Below, one piece after another: positions 54,466-63,575 of a DNA stretch of 64,000 nucleotides (positions within the stretch are counted from its first letter, which is position 1; each line of letters begins with the position of its first letter). The position numbers and the translations under genes were made by a program. This DNA comes from Clostridiaceae bacterium AM27-36LB (GTDB lineage Bacteria > Bacillota > Clostridia > Lachnospirales > Lachnospiraceae). The stretch spans positions 541,750-605,749 of the forward strand of contig QUJQ01000001.1 in NCBI GenBank assembly GCA_003480725.1, in the 5' to 3' direction. The notes beneath the pieces are model-generated. The model did not search any database. It was given only the letters and a program-made list of their open reading frames with translations, and was not told where the DNA came from.

Positions 54466-54755
54466 CAGCCCTGCTGACCATTCGCCTGACGGATCATATC
54501 TTCCACAACAATATCGTAGATCTCGCCGATACTGTTGCAATATTCCAGAATCTTCCACGGTTCATTAGTGTGGAAATGAATCTTCACCAGATCTTCATCA
54601 CCTGCTGCGATCAGGCTGTTTCCTTCAAAGTTTTCAGTGATAAACTCTGCAATCTCATCCTCGTCAAGGTCCTTATCTCTTCTGTCGATCAACAACTGTG
54701 TATCATAACGATATGCAAACTGATCGTCTTCTGCATCAATTGAATGTACTGCCAT
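54465..54755 (-). CDS. Small FakA C-terminal-like protein
   Basis: The ATG at 54755 (MAVHSIDAEDDQ) is eight bases after GGAGG; 96 residues. The segment EDLVKIHFHTNEPWKILEYCNSIG is like the C-terminal domain of FakA/YloV fatty-acid kinases, where the same HTN-P-x-x-x-L-E-Y pattern is found. A full FakA would have about 550 residues, so this is a free-standing domain. It overlaps the MATE start, so the two are co-translated, which has no obvious explanation. Confidence 0.55.
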   Translation of the reverse strand: MAVHSIDAEDDQFAYRYDTQLLIDRRDKDLDEDEIAEFITENFEGNSLIAAGDEDLVKIHFHTNEPWKILEYCNSIGEIYDIVVEDMIRQANGQQG

Positions 54756-54832
54756 TTCATCTACCTCCAAAAGTAAAATTCTGCTTAATATTTTAACACA
54801 AAGCGGTCAGTTCTTCCAGTTCCAGATAAGGA

Positions 54833-56179
54833 TTATCTCGCATTTTTCACCGATATCTTATTCAGATAAATATAAAAGCATATATTAAGCATGATTCCAA
54901 CCATCGTTGAAACCGGTGCTGCAAGTCCGATCATTGTAAGGCTTGCATCTGGCTGAATACTCATAAAATAAGCAAAGGGCAATCGTACCAGAAGTGTCTG
55001 AATCAGTCCCTGTGTCATGACCCAGACGGTTTTATTATTTCCGTTAAAGTAGCCGATCATGCTGAACAAAATGGCTGTCACAATGGTCTCAAGAGCAAAG
55101 CCTTTCAGATATTCGTACCCTCTTTGAACAACTGCTGCATCCGTGGTGAAGAGTCCCGTCAGCAGATCACCTCTGAGCATCACAAGGACAAATACCACAC
55201 AGCCTACAGCCAATCCAACTCCAATCCCTGTGAACATAGACTGTTTTGCACGCTTCAGTTTTCCGGCTCCAACATTCTGAGATACGAAGGATGCCATGGA
55301 TTGCATCAGGGCACTTGGTACAAGCATGGCAAAGTTCACGATTTTGCAGGCAACGCCGTAACCGGAGGATGCTTCCAGACCAAGGCGATTCACGAAAGCA
55401 CATAATGCCAGAAATGAGATCTGTGTCAGACACTCCTGTAATGCCAGCGGAAGTCCGATCTCCAGAAATCTGCTGCACTGACAATTAAAGTGAAAATCCT
55501 TTTTTGTGATGGTAAATGGCAGTTTCTTTTTCATCAACAGAATGACTGCAAACACAACGCTTAATGCCTGTGCCATAACCGTTGCGATTGCAGCACCGGC
55601 TGCATCCATGTGAAATCCTGCCACTAAGAACAAATCCCCAAAGATATTGACAATACAGGCAACCAGCACGAACAGAAGCGGCGATTTACTGTCACCCAGT
55701 CCACGGAAAATAGCCGATAACAGATTATAAGCCACGATAAATAAAATGCCGCCTCCACAGATCCTTACATAACTGGCTGTGAGATCCACAGCCTCTGCAG
55801 GTGCCTGCATGAGCACTGAGATCGGTCGGGCAAACCCAACCATGATCACAAATAAAATCACAGAGATGATCGTAAAGACAATGGCAGAACCGCCTATGAC
55901 GGAACCGATCTGTTCCTGGCGTTTTTCTCCCAGATAGCGGGCGATCAGAACTGTAATACCCATGGCAAGCTGAATGACTACGAAGGTTACCAGATTAAGC
56001 ACCTGGCTTCCGGTGGATACTGCAGAAAGACCTGATGTGGAACCAAATCTTCCGACTACCAGAAGGTCCACAGCACCATAAGCAGCCTGCAGGATCAATG
56101 CTCCCAGAACTGGAAACATGAAGGCAACCAGTTTTTTCAAAATACTTCCTTCTGTAAAATCAGATTGATTACTTACCAA
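54833..56179 (-). CDS. MATE-family efflux transporter regulated with MarR
   Basis: The start is probably TTG at 56179, seven bases after AGGAGG, giving Met-Val-Ser-Asn-Gln; an ATG at 56197 lies upstream of that site. About 448 residues with 12 helices. It overlaps the 3' end of the MarR gene by about 11 bases, and the shared MarR/MATE operon is a known drug-efflux layout. The N-terminal helix one contains AAYGAVDLLVVGRFG. Confidence 0.85.
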   Translation of the reverse strand: MVSNQSDFTEGSILKKLVAFMFPVLGALILQAAYGAVDLLVVGRFGSTSGLSAVSTGSQVLNLVTFVVIQLAMGITVLIARYLGEKRQEQIGSVIGGSAIVFTIISVILFVIMVGFARPISVLMQAPAEAVDLTASYVRICGGGILFIVAYNLLSAIFRGLGDSKSPLLFVLVACIVNIFGDLFLVAGFHMDAAGAAIATVMAQALSVVFAVILLMKKKLPFTITKKDFHFNCQCSRFLEIGLPLALQECLTQISFLALCAFVNRLGLEASSGYGVACKIVNFAMLVPSALMQSMASFVSQNVGAGKLKRAKQSMFTGIGVGLAVGCVVFVLVMLRGDLLTGLFTTDAAVVQRGYEYLKGFALETIVTAILFSMIGYFNGNNKTVWVMTQGLIQTLLVRLPFAYFMSIQPDASLTMIGLAAPVSTMVGIMLNICFYIYLNKISVKNAR

Positions 56180-56621
56180 AATGACTCCTCCTCTCACTCA
56201 TGATCTCATAAAATTTCTCGATAGTGCGGATCATACACTCGGCATCCTCCTCAGAAATAGCATCCATGCACGGAAGGATCATGTTAAACGTCTCTTCATT
56301 GTATTTCTGAGATAACTGTTTTCCTCTTTCCGTACTTGTCACATAGGTGACACGTCCATCATTATGAGATGCTATTTTCTTCAGATACCCTTTGGTCTCC
56401 ATCTCTTTGACCGTGCGGGTCACACCTGGCCGCGGCAGATTTAACGCATCGCTGATGTCAGATATTTTCACCTGAACATCCTGCTTTTCCAGTGTCTCAA
56501 TCACATCCAGATAATGGATATAGGATGGCATAACACCCTCTGGCAGCGTGGGCAGCATCTCCCTTGTCCGCTTTGCCTGATAACAGGCATCAAACATTTT
56601 TTTTAACGTTTCAATTCTCAT
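56169..56621 (-). CDS. MarR-family transcriptional regulator
   Basis: 150 residues with a winged HTH: recognition helix ISDALNLPRPGVTRTVKEMETKG, wing ASHNDGRVTYV. Other regions are helical. It should repress the MATE gene co-transcribed with it and release on binding a small molecule. An inverted repeat 9 bases before the start may be its operator. Confidence 0.8.
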   Translation of the reverse strand: MRIETLKKMFDACYQAKRTREMLPTLPEGVMPSYIHYLDVIETLEKQDVQVKISDISDALNLPRPGVTRTVKEMETKGYLKKIASHNDGRVTYVTSTERGKQLSQKYNEETFNMILPCMDAISEEDAECMIRTIEKFYEIMSERRSHFGK

Positions 56622-56629
56622 AATAAAAA

Positions 56630-56680
56630 ATCCTCATATAATTACCTTTGTTAATTACCAAAGATAATTATATGAGGATA
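56630..56680. promoter_or_regulatory. Perfect-arm inverted repeat before the MarR gene
   Basis: ATCCTCATATAATTA on the left and TAATTATATGAGGAT on the right pair around a centre ACCTTTG / CAAAG. On the minus strand it is followed by a T run, so it can serve as the terminator of the amidotransferase gene. Its position just before MarR and the AT-rich palindrome suit an operator as well. Both uses can overlap. Confidence 0.6.
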
Positions 56681-56733
56681 TAAAAAAATGTCAAGCTTTC
56701 AATTCTGCTATTTTCTTTCTTCTCTCTTTCATA

Positions 56734-57438
56734 TTATTTACATGCTGCCACAAAGCTTTCAAATATCTTCCGACTGTATTTATCTGTCTGATATGACAGC
56801 TCCGGATGCCACTGGACTGCCCACACATAGTTTTTTTTCGGCATATAGACAGCTTCCACCAGTCCGTCTTCGGATTCTGCCATCACAGTCAGCGATGGCG
56901 CAAGAGTTTTTACTGCCTGATGATGATAACTGTTCACACCAAGTTCTGTTACCTGCAACAACTGATGAAGCGGTGTTCCATCTATGATTTGTACCTGATG
57001 GATCACCCGGTCATAAGGCGGCTCCATATGGTGTTCGGTCTTTGATGGATGCTGTACATTCAGATCCTGATAGAGACTTCCATCCAACATGGCATTTAAG
57101 TATTGAATTCCTCTGCAGATACCGAGCACTGCCTTATCTTCTTTGATAACGTATTCCAGCACCTGACGTTCCATCTGATCTAGTACAGTACAGATCTCCC
57201 CCATCTGCGGAATCGGTGTTTCTCTATAGATTGCAGGATCTACATCCTGTCCGCCCGTGATCAGGAACCCATTGCAGAGGCTGCATAACTGTTCCAGTTC
57301 TTCTCTATCTTCCGTTAATGGAAATATCACAGGTGTTCCCCCAGCTTCCCGGATTCCTTCCAGATAACCTGGCAGCATCCAGATACTCTTCTTACCTTCA
57401 TCCCATAATGGCATAACGCCGATCAGTGGTTTGCTCAT
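56734..57438 (-). CDS. Class I glutamine-amidotransferase-like hydrolase (PuuD type)
   Basis: 234 residues. The triad is visible: Cys in LGICRGIQYLN (about 109), His in VQWHPELS (about 216) and Glu of the same motif. GFLITGGQDVDP is near residue 60. This is the gamma-glutamyl-gamma-aminobutyrate hydrolase family. The true substrate may be another gamma-glutamyl compound. It starts inside the gene upstream, overlapping by 41 bases. Confidence 0.85.
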   Translation of the reverse strand: MSKPLIGVMPLWDEGKKSIWMLPGYLEGIREAGGTPVIFPLTEDREELEQLCSLCNGFLITGGQDVDPAIYRETPIPQMGEICTVLDQMERQVLEYVIKEDKAVLGICRGIQYLNAMLDGSLYQDLNVQHPSKTEHHMEPPYDRVIHQVQIIDGTPLHQLLQVTELGVNSYHHQAVKTLAPSLTVMAESEDGLVEAVYMPKKNYVWAVQWHPELSYQTDKYSRKIFESFVAACK

Positions 57439-57985
57439 TATTCATATACTCCTTTGTTTTCTCCATCACATCGGTCAGCATTTTCAGATTTTTCATGATA
57501 TCTGCTGCCTCGATGGAGTGGTTTGCCCCATCATAGGTATAGATTGGAATATGTTGCTGTTCTGATAATTTCACGACTTTCTGCGGATTACTCCACGGAT
57601 CTGCGGTTCCGATAAAGGCAATGGCATCTTCATGGGGAAATGCATAGGTCTGTTCCAGTGGTGTATACAACACCTGACGACATGAGATTTTATATTTCTG
57701 TGCATAAGCTGAAGCAATGATTGTTCCAACACTTTTGGAGATAAACAGGATCTCACTGTATTTTCCGAAATCTACATCCGCAAGCTTTTCTTCTGCCTGT
57801 GCATACAGTGCTTCAAATGCCTGCTGCATTTTCTGCTGATTTCCACGGATATTTCCTCCGTCATAAGAATAACTCAATGAAATACACTCCTCATATCTGC
57901 ACTGCTGTGTCAGTTTTTTTGCATAATATAACAATGGCTTGTCACAGTGATAGCCGATCCCCGGGAAAAATACTGCTAACTTCAT
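57398..57985 (-). CDS. Alpha/beta-hydrolase-like protein
   Basis: The ATG at 57985 (MKLAVFFPGIGYHCD) follows GAGGAAGAG. 195 residues with the nucleophile elbow-like FISKSVGTIIAS (about 90), an acidic FIGTADPWSNP (about 142) and a His in YDGANHSIE (about 162), so a Ser-Asp-His triad is plausible. No known subfamily recognised. Co-transcribed with the dehydrogenase upstream and the amidotransferase downstream. Confidence 0.65.
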   Translation of the reverse strand: MKLAVFFPGIGYHCDKPLLYYAKKLTQQCRYEECISLSYSYDGGNIRGNQQKMQQAFEALYAQAEEKLADVDFGKYSEILFISKSVGTIIASAYAQKYKISCRQVLYTPLEQTYAFPHEDAIAFIGTADPWSNPQKVVKLSEQQHIPIYTYDGANHSIEAADIMKNLKMLTDVMEKTKEYMNNEQTTDRRYAIMG

Positions 57986-58962
57986 CGCTCTTCCTCCGGA
58001 TAACTCACACCCCATTCTTTACGAAATGCTGTCATCAGATCCATCACATCTTTTGAAAAGCCCAACTGCATAGCTGAGACATCCCCACTGATGATCGCAT
58101 GCTCCATATCCAGCACTTCATAATATAATGCGTCTGCGTTATCTCCAGCTTCTATTATCTCCGTCTTACCCGTATCGGTGTACGTAACCTTTGCTTCTCC
58201 TGCTCTTGGATACTCCATAATCTCAATATATCCTCTTTCACAGGATATCATGCCACGCTTGGGCTGCTTGGAGTGAAGAGATAACATCACGGTCGCCATC
58301 TGGCCTTCCTGATTGGTCAGAAGCAGACCTGACTGCTCATCAACTCCTGTGGAAGCAGTTCTGACCTGAGACAACAACTGATCTGGCTTGGAATCCAGAA
58401 ACCAGCGAACAAAAGATAATGCGTATACACCAATATCAAGCATGGCACCACCCGCCAGGTTGCGATTGAAAAACCGATTATTTTCATCATATTCCTTGAA
58501 GCTTCCAAAGTTCATGGTAAGAAGATTCACTTTACCCAGAGTTCCCGCATCCAGGATTTCTCTCAGTTTTTTATAAAGCGGCATATGATAGATCGTCATG
58601 GCTTCTGCCATCACAAGGCCTTTTTCCTTAGCCAGAGCCATGGTCTCGTCAAGTTCTGCACTGTTGAGGGTGATAGACTTCTCTACCAGAATATGTTTCC
58701 CGTTTTTCAGTGCCTGTTTCATAAATTCAAAATGCTTATTATGCGGTGTTGCAATATAGATAATATCTACTTCCGGATCAATAAACATTTCCTGAAAGTC
58801 CGCATAAACCTTCTGAATCCCGTATTTCTCGCCAAAATCTTTTGCCTTTTCATAGGTTCTGTTGCCCACGGCATATGCAGGTCGTCCGTGTTTCTGCATG
58901 CTTGCCGCCATCTCGTTAGCTATTGTTCCCGTTCCAAGAATTGCCCAGTTCAAAGTTTTCAT
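57982..58962 (-). CDS. Gfo/Idh/MocA-family oxidoreductase
   Basis: 326 residues. N-terminal Rossmann motif AILGTGTIANEM (about 8-16), then the conserved EKSITLNSAEL (Glu-Lys near 94) and the C-terminal alpha/beta domain. NAD(P) oxidoreductase of sugar or related substrates; the substrate is unknown. It heads a three-gene minus-strand set with the hydrolase and the amidotransferase. Confidence 0.85.
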   Translation of the reverse strand: MKTLNWAILGTGTIANEMAASMQKHGRPAYAVGNRTYEKAKDFGEKYGIQKVYADFQEMFIDPEVDIIYIATPHNKHFEFMKQALKNGKHILVEKSITLNSAELDETMALAKEKGLVMAEAMTIYHMPLYKKLREILDAGTLGKVNLLTMNFGSFKEYDENNRFFNRNLAGGAMLDIGVYALSFVRWFLDSKPDQLLSQVRTASTGVDEQSGLLLTNQEGQMATVMLSLHSKQPKRGMISCERGYIEIMEYPRAGEAKVTYTDTGKTEIIEAGDNADALYYEVLDMEHAIISGDVSAMQLGFSKDVMDLMTAFRKEWGVSYPEEER

Positions 58963-58987
58963 GATTTATCCTCTTTTTCTTTTCTGA

Positions 58988-59806
58988 TTAATAAAACAGA
59001 TATTTGTATTTGTTCATCTGCTGATAAAAAATGTTAGCCACCCGTGTTCTAATTCGCATATCATACATGTTAAGTTCTGGTTTTGCCAACAATCTTTCTA
59101 CATCTTTTTTTGTAAAAGAAAATCTTAAATTTCTCCCATAAAAATGTTCAGATGCGTCTAATTGTTCATCAAAATCAGAACTGATCGTCTTCGCATGAAC
59201 TTCTTTCATCAGCAAAAGTTCATCCTGATCCAACGGATAATCCATCGTTGTATCTGTAAGCAGTGCTCCTCCATTATCAAATATGGGACAATAATCAAAC
59301 TCCCCTTTTCCGTTCATCATAACAGCAATGTTATGCATATGTCGATCTTCATTCAGAAAAATCGCATCAATCGTAAATAGTTTATTTAGATAGACTCCAA
59401 ACTCTTGAAGACCGGTTATTCGTTCTACCTGATCTATCAAAAATTTCAGACGATCTTCCACCTTTGGAATTCGCCAGACCATACTTGTCAGACTCTCATT
59501 ACATGTAGTTTTAAACAATCGTTCTAATGTAACAATCTGCCAATCGTCCGACAAAAAAGAATTACTTTTCACTCCCTGATAAACCTGACTCTTATATTGA
59601 ATCTGTTCCGGTTCGTAAAGAACATATTCTGCAGCCTGTAATGAAGACTTCATCAATAAATGGGATATCATATACTCTGCCAGTCCCTCATAACCTGTAT
59701 AATCAGCTTTATACCATATATTGTCATTTTCCCATTTTAGCTGATTTCCTTTTGAAGACTGTCGCGCCTGTGTACGTATATTCTGTTCAAAAAGTTCTAC
59801 CACCAT
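58988..59806 (-). CDS. HipA-like kinase, short form
   Basis: 272 residues with the kinase core. A Lys in WYKADYTGYEGLAE could bind ATP, the catalytic loop is LNEDRHMHNIAVM (Asp near 155) and the metal-binding Asp is in PIFDNGGALL (near 178). The N-terminal subdomain of canonical HipA (about 100 residues) is missing. HipA kinases phosphorylate tRNA synthetases and slow growth. The partner gene upstream (59816) has an HTH plus an extra domain, so this looks like a two-gene toxin-antitoxin unit. Confidence 0.7.
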   Translation of the reverse strand: MVVELFEQNIRTQARQSSKGNQLKWENDNIWYKADYTGYEGLAEYMISHLLMKSSLQAAEYVLYEPEQIQYKSQVYQGVKSNSFLSDDWQIVTLERLFKTTCNESLTSMVWRIPKVEDRLKFLIDQVERITGLQEFGVYLNKLFTIDAIFLNEDRHMHNIAVMMNGKGEFDYCPIFDNGGALLTDTTMDYPLDQDELLLMKEVHAKTISSDFDEQLDASEHFYGRNLRFSFTKKDVERLLAKPELNMYDMRIRTRVANIFYQQMNKYKYLFY

Positions 59807-59815
59807 GTACCTCCA

Positions 59816-60364
59816 TTACTTTTCAATCCGAATCCAGAAATCATCCTCTGCCATTCTTCCTTCTGTTTTCTGGATGATCAGATATGGATCATAAAAAGGA
59901 ATTCCAAGATCTCTTAACACCAGCTTCATCTTATCACGGGTTCTCGGGAAGCATCTGGACTCCAGAAACTCCCGATAATCTTCAATATCTGGTTTCTGAT
60001 TGCTTCCGAATGCACGAAACATAATATTATCTGCATAATTCTTTATCTGAACAATCTGTTTCACTTCATCCACATCAATTAACGTGCAGACTTTATTCTT
60101 ATACATGTACCACATCCGAATAGGAAGTTTTCTTGCCGGAATTTCAAATTGCAGAGCATAATCAGGATCATGAAGCAGCATTTGCAGAAGAAGAACAATT
60201 GGCCCCTTTATCTGTGTATTTTCCCGTTCCCAACGTTCGACTGTAGGCTTGGAAATTCCAATCAACTGAGCAAATTCTTTTTGTGTCAGACCAAGTTTTT
60301 TTCGTACATCTTTGATTTCTTTTGATGTCACATATTCATTTACGGCAAATCTTCTTGTTTTCAT
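59816..60364 (-). CDS. HTH protein with a conserved C-terminal domain, partner of the HipA-like kinase
   Basis: The ATG at 60364 (MKTRRFAVNEY) follows GGAGGG. 182 residues. An HTH_3 domain (about 12-70: LGLTQKEFAQLIGISKPTVERWE) is followed by a domain with IKNYADNIMFRAFG and LESRCFPRTRDKMKLVL, then YDPYLIIQKTEGRM. Such RCFPRTR domains are common in Lachnospiraceae next to HipA-like kinases. HipB itself is only about 90 residues, so the tail is an extra module that may replace the missing HipA subdomain. Gap to the kinase gene is about ten bases. Confidence 0.65.
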   Translation of the reverse strand: MKTRRFAVNEYVTSKEIKDVRKKLGLTQKEFAQLIGISKPTVERWERENTQIKGPIVLLLQMLLHDPDYALQFEIPARKLPIRMWYMYKNKVCTLIDVDEVKQIVQIKNYADNIMFRAFGSNQKPDIEDYREFLESRCFPRTRDKMKLVLRDLGIPFYDPYLIIQKTEGRMAEDDFWIRIEK

Positions 60365-60433
60365 ACATTTGCCCTCCATGCTATCTTTCTTTTTTATAAT
60401 GTATCATTATTATTTCCATTTGTAAAGAAAGAA

Positions 60434-60456
60434 AACCATCAAAATGATGGTTTTTT
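60434..60456 (-). terminator. Rho-independent terminator after the third MATE gene
   Basis: AACCATC, five-base loop, GATGGTT, followed by T-rich sequence on both sides. It lies between the MATE stop (60471) and the promoter of the HTH/HipA pair. Confidence 0.65.
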
Positions 60457-60470
60457 CACTAAATTTACAA

Positions 60471-61844
60471 TTATTTTGATGGTTTCCATTGTATCTGCCA
60501 TTCCAGCTTCCTCATATAAAGCACATATACAACAAAGATCGCACCACCGGTCAGGATCCACGATACCACGTATACATTCATCAGCATGCCATATGTCGGG
60601 AACATCCTAAATACTGTCACCAGCCAGATCAGTCGGAATACAACAGTTCCAAGGATCGTGATAATGGATGGTTCCAGCGACTTGTCCATGCCTCGCAGAG
60701 CTGCGCTTTCTACCTCATAGGTTGCCGTCAGTCCTTCCAGTGAGCATACATGATGCATACGGATCAGGCCGTATACTGCAACTGCCTCGCTGACGGTGTA
60801 GATGCTTACAAAGAAATCATCCCAGATCATGAAGATAATGCTTAAGATCTCCGTAAAGCCAAAGCCAAATGCCAGACACAGCCAGAAGATCTTCTTACAA
60901 CGCTTTAGATTGCCTGCACCAAAGTTCTGGCTGGTAAATGTAACGGCCGCCTGAGCAAATGCATTTGCAATATCATATGTAAAATATTCAAAGTTCAGCG
61001 CCAAGGAAGAACCTGCAATGGCATCCTCGCCAAAAGAGTTGATTCCACTCTGGATAAATACGTTGGAAACAGAGAAAATTGCTCCCTGGATACCAGCCGG
61101 AATACCGATCATCAGCACACGCTTCAGATCTTTCCACTCGATCCGCATCTTATGAAACTCAAACCGGAATTCATCCCGCTTCCGATGCAGACAAGAGATA
61201 ACCATAACCGTACTGACCATATTGGAAATAGTTGTTGCAATGGCAACACCGGCTACACCCAGATGAAATTCGATCACCAGCAGCAGGTTCAGGATTACAT
61301 TCAAAGTTCCAGAGATGATCAGATAATACAATGGTCTCCTTGTATCCCCATAGCTTCTGAGAATCGCTGCTCCAAAGTTGTAGATCACCATAAAGGGAAG
61401 TCCCAGGAAATAGATCCGGATGTATAACAGTGCATCTGCCATAACACTCTCCGGTGTTCCCGATGCCTCGAGCACCGTTCTGGCGGTGAGCATACCGACT
61501 CCCATCAATACAATTCCAAGAACTGCACCAAAAGTCAGGATCGTATGTAACATACCGCTGATCTTTTCCCTTTTATTCTGTCCGATCAGATTTGCAAGTG
61601 CCGCATTAGGTCCCACTGCCAGACCTACGATCAGATTTACAAAAATACCAACCAATGCCACACAGCTTCCAACGGCCGCTAACGCATTGCTTCCCGCAAA
61701 TCTGCCAACCACTGCCACATCTGCGGAATTAAATAACTGCTGAAGAATACTGCTGAATGCCAGTGGAATCGCAAACAGGATCAGCTTGCCTGCCAGCTTT
61801 CCGTTCAGCATATCCATCTCTTTTGCTTTTGTTGCTTCACTCAT
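60471..61844 (-). CDS. MATE-family efflux transporter
   Basis: 457 residues, 12 membrane helices, similar in pattern to the MATE at 53098 (NSADVAVVGRFAGSNALAAVGS against NAVDIIVVGRFSGSQSLAAVGS). The third MATE gene in 9 kb. It is followed by a terminator, and preceded by a flavodoxin gene about ten bases away on the same strand. The substrate is not predictable. Confidence 0.85.
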   Translation of the reverse strand: MSEATKAKEMDMLNGKLAGKLILFAIPLAFSSILQQLFNSADVAVVGRFAGSNALAAVGSCVALVGIFVNLIVGLAVGPNAALANLIGQNKREKISGMLHTILTFGAVLGIVLMGVGMLTARTVLEASGTPESVMADALLYIRIYFLGLPFMVIYNFGAAILRSYGDTRRPLYYLIISGTLNVILNLLLVIEFHLGVAGVAIATTISNMVSTVMVISCLHRKRDEFRFEFHKMRIEWKDLKRVLMIGIPAGIQGAIFSVSNVFIQSGINSFGEDAIAGSSLALNFEYFTYDIANAFAQAAVTFTSQNFGAGNLKRCKKIFWLCLAFGFGFTEILSIIFMIWDDFFVSIYTVSEAVAVYGLIRMHHVCSLEGLTATYEVESAALRGMDKSLEPSIITILGTVVFRLIWLVTVFRMFPTYGMLMNVYVVSWILTGGAIFVVYVLYMRKLEWQIQWKPSK

Positions 61845-61853
61845 AACTGACCT

Positions 61854-62372
61854 CTAACCAAGTAATTTCTTTACCCAGTCTTCCAGAAGCTTTTTCGACT
61901 CGCGGGCTTTGCTTCCATTGACAGAAAGCCCCTCTTCCACATCAGCTCCTGGTGCATATTTTTTAATATCTGCTTCGCTGACACCCATTCCACTACCCTC
62001 ATTTGTACAGAACGGCAGGATCTTCTTTCCAGAAAAATCATACGCATCTAAAAATGTTGCCACAGGCATCGGAATGGTGGAACAATAATTAGGATACCCA
62101 AGGATCACCACATCATAATCTGCAATGCTTTCCGGCATGATCTTTAATTCTGGTAAATGGTTTTTCTGTAGATCTTCTCTTGCCTGTGCCACACATTCCC
62201 GATAGTTATCAGAATAGGGTGCCTTCATCTCTATCTCAAAAGCATCAGCATCCAGACTCTCTTTTAACAGCTCTGCGCAGATTTTTGTATTTCCAATGGA
62301 AACCGGTCTGATCTCACCGCCAAAATAATTTTCTCCTGCTCTTGAAAAATATGCGATCAAAATATTACTCAT
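61854..62372 (-). CDS. Flavodoxin-family protein
   Basis: The ATG at 62372 (MSNILIAYFSRAGEN) is eight bases after AAGGA; 172 residues. The FMN phosphate loop is YFSRAGENYFGG, and VILGYPNYCSTIPMPV and FCTNEGSGMG are the usual flavodoxin_4 signatures. Long-chain electron transfer or quinone reduction. It ends ten bases before the MATE gene. Confidence 0.8.
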   Translation of the reverse strand: MSNILIAYFSRAGENYFGGEIRPVSIGNTKICAELLKESLDADAFEIEMKAPYSDNYRECVAQAREDLQKNHLPELKIMPESIADYDVVILGYPNYCSTIPMPVATFLDAYDFSGKKILPFCTNEGSGMGVSEADIKKYAPGADVEEGLSVNGSKARESKKLLEDWVKKLLG

Positions 62373-62949
62373 CTTCATTTCCTTCTTTCATTTTTCTATA
62401 ATTTTCGGTTGTCATGATCTTAAGATGCAGCGGACTCAATCCCTCCAGCACTTTGATGGCTGCCTCTTCTGTAATCTCATCGATACCAGCAACTGCATCT
62501 TTCAGATAGATCACATAGATACCCATGTCAATCAGACTCATAACAGTTGACAGTACACAACATTCCGCTACCACACCAGTCACGATCACACAGGATTTTT
62601 CCTTTACCTTTTCCCGGATCAAAGCATTTTCCAGTGAAGAATACGTAGATTTTTCATAAACTGGATATTGATCCGTATATGGCTTCAGATCTGACACCAG
62701 ATCATTGAGCCATGGATCTGCGTTCACTGCTGCATTTTCCCGGTTATAATCCTTCCAGACTCCAACCGGCTGCGCAGCTGCCGTATACTTTGTAAATAGT
62801 ACCTCTTCCCTGGTCACATGACCCAACAATATGCGAATGTTCCGATCCGCTTCCTCGAATCGCTTACACTCCCATGCCTGGCCTTTTCCATACACATTCT
62901 GCATATCAATGACCAGAAGCATCGGGGTTTCTAATCTTTTCTTCATCAT
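62365..62949 (-). CDS. Isochorismatase-family cysteine hydrolase
   Basis: 194 residues with the triad Asp in VIDMQNVY (about 15), Lys in YEKSTYSSLE (about 100) and Cys in VVAECCVLST (about 129). Nicotinamidase and isochorismatase belong to this group; which reaction is not clear. It overlaps the flavodoxin start. Confidence 0.8.
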   Translation of the reverse strand: MMKKRLETPMLLVIDMQNVYGKGQAWECKRFEEADRNIRILLGHVTREEVLFTKYTAAAQPVGVWKDYNRENAAVNADPWLNDLVSDLKPYTDQYPVYEKSTYSSLENALIREKVKEKSCVIVTGVVAECCVLSTVMSLIDMGIYVIYLKDAVAGIDEITEEAAIKVLEGLSPLHLKIMTTENYRKMKEGNEDE

Positions 62950-63386
62950 GAGTCTCCTTTGGGCTGTCCCAGCACGATCTGAATCAGATTCTTGTCAAGC
63001 ATCAGGGTACGGTTCCATGGATTGATGATTACGCCCTCAATTCCCTCTGTTTTCAGTGCTGACTCAAATAGTGGGTGAATTCCGGTCAGAAAGGTGGACA
63101 TGACACTTCCCCCACCTTTCAGTTCTTCCTCAAAGCTGGTAAAGGCAGCCCACCATAGTTTCCCATCTTCCGTCTTCACTGCACGTACCTTCAACTGTTC
63201 ATCTGCGCCTGGTGCCTCCAGTGCCAGTATAAACTGTCCCTGCTCCCGCATCCGTCGACGGACAACGGTCAGTGTATGAGCTAACATCTCTGCAGATAAC
63301 TCCTGTTGAAGTGCAACAATTGCTTCTTCTATTTTTTCATTTCCAAGCAAGCCTTCGTCCTGGCTGATATGATCTGTATGTTCCAT
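62946..63386 (-). CDS. SseB-domain protein
   Basis: The ATG at 63386 (MEHTDHISQDEG) is about six bases after GGAGA; 146 residues. The SseB N-terminal signature is KLWWAAFTSFEEELKG, then GVIINPWNRTLMLDKNLI. SseB-like domains are small proteins of unknown function in Firmicutes. It overlaps the isochorismatase-like gene by four bases. Confidence 0.7.
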   Translation of the reverse strand: MEHTDHISQDEGLLGNEKIEEAIVALQQELSAEMLAHTLTVVRRRMREQGQFILALEAPGADEQLKVRAVKTEDGKLWWAAFTSFEEELKGGGSVMSTFLTGIHPLFESALKTEGIEGVIINPWNRTLMLDKNLIQIVLGQPKGDS

Positions 63387-63575
63387 CGTCATTCTCCGAT
63401 TCTTATTATTTTTTTCTATTATACCCAACAAGATTCCGACTTGCAATATGCCTGTTTTATCATAAAAGCTTTGTCCTTGTGAACCATCTATGTTATATTG
63501 TAACTATCAATAATCTGAGGCGATAGCCAAAGACCATTTTCAACTGAAAATATGTAGTAAAAGTGAGGAAAAAAC

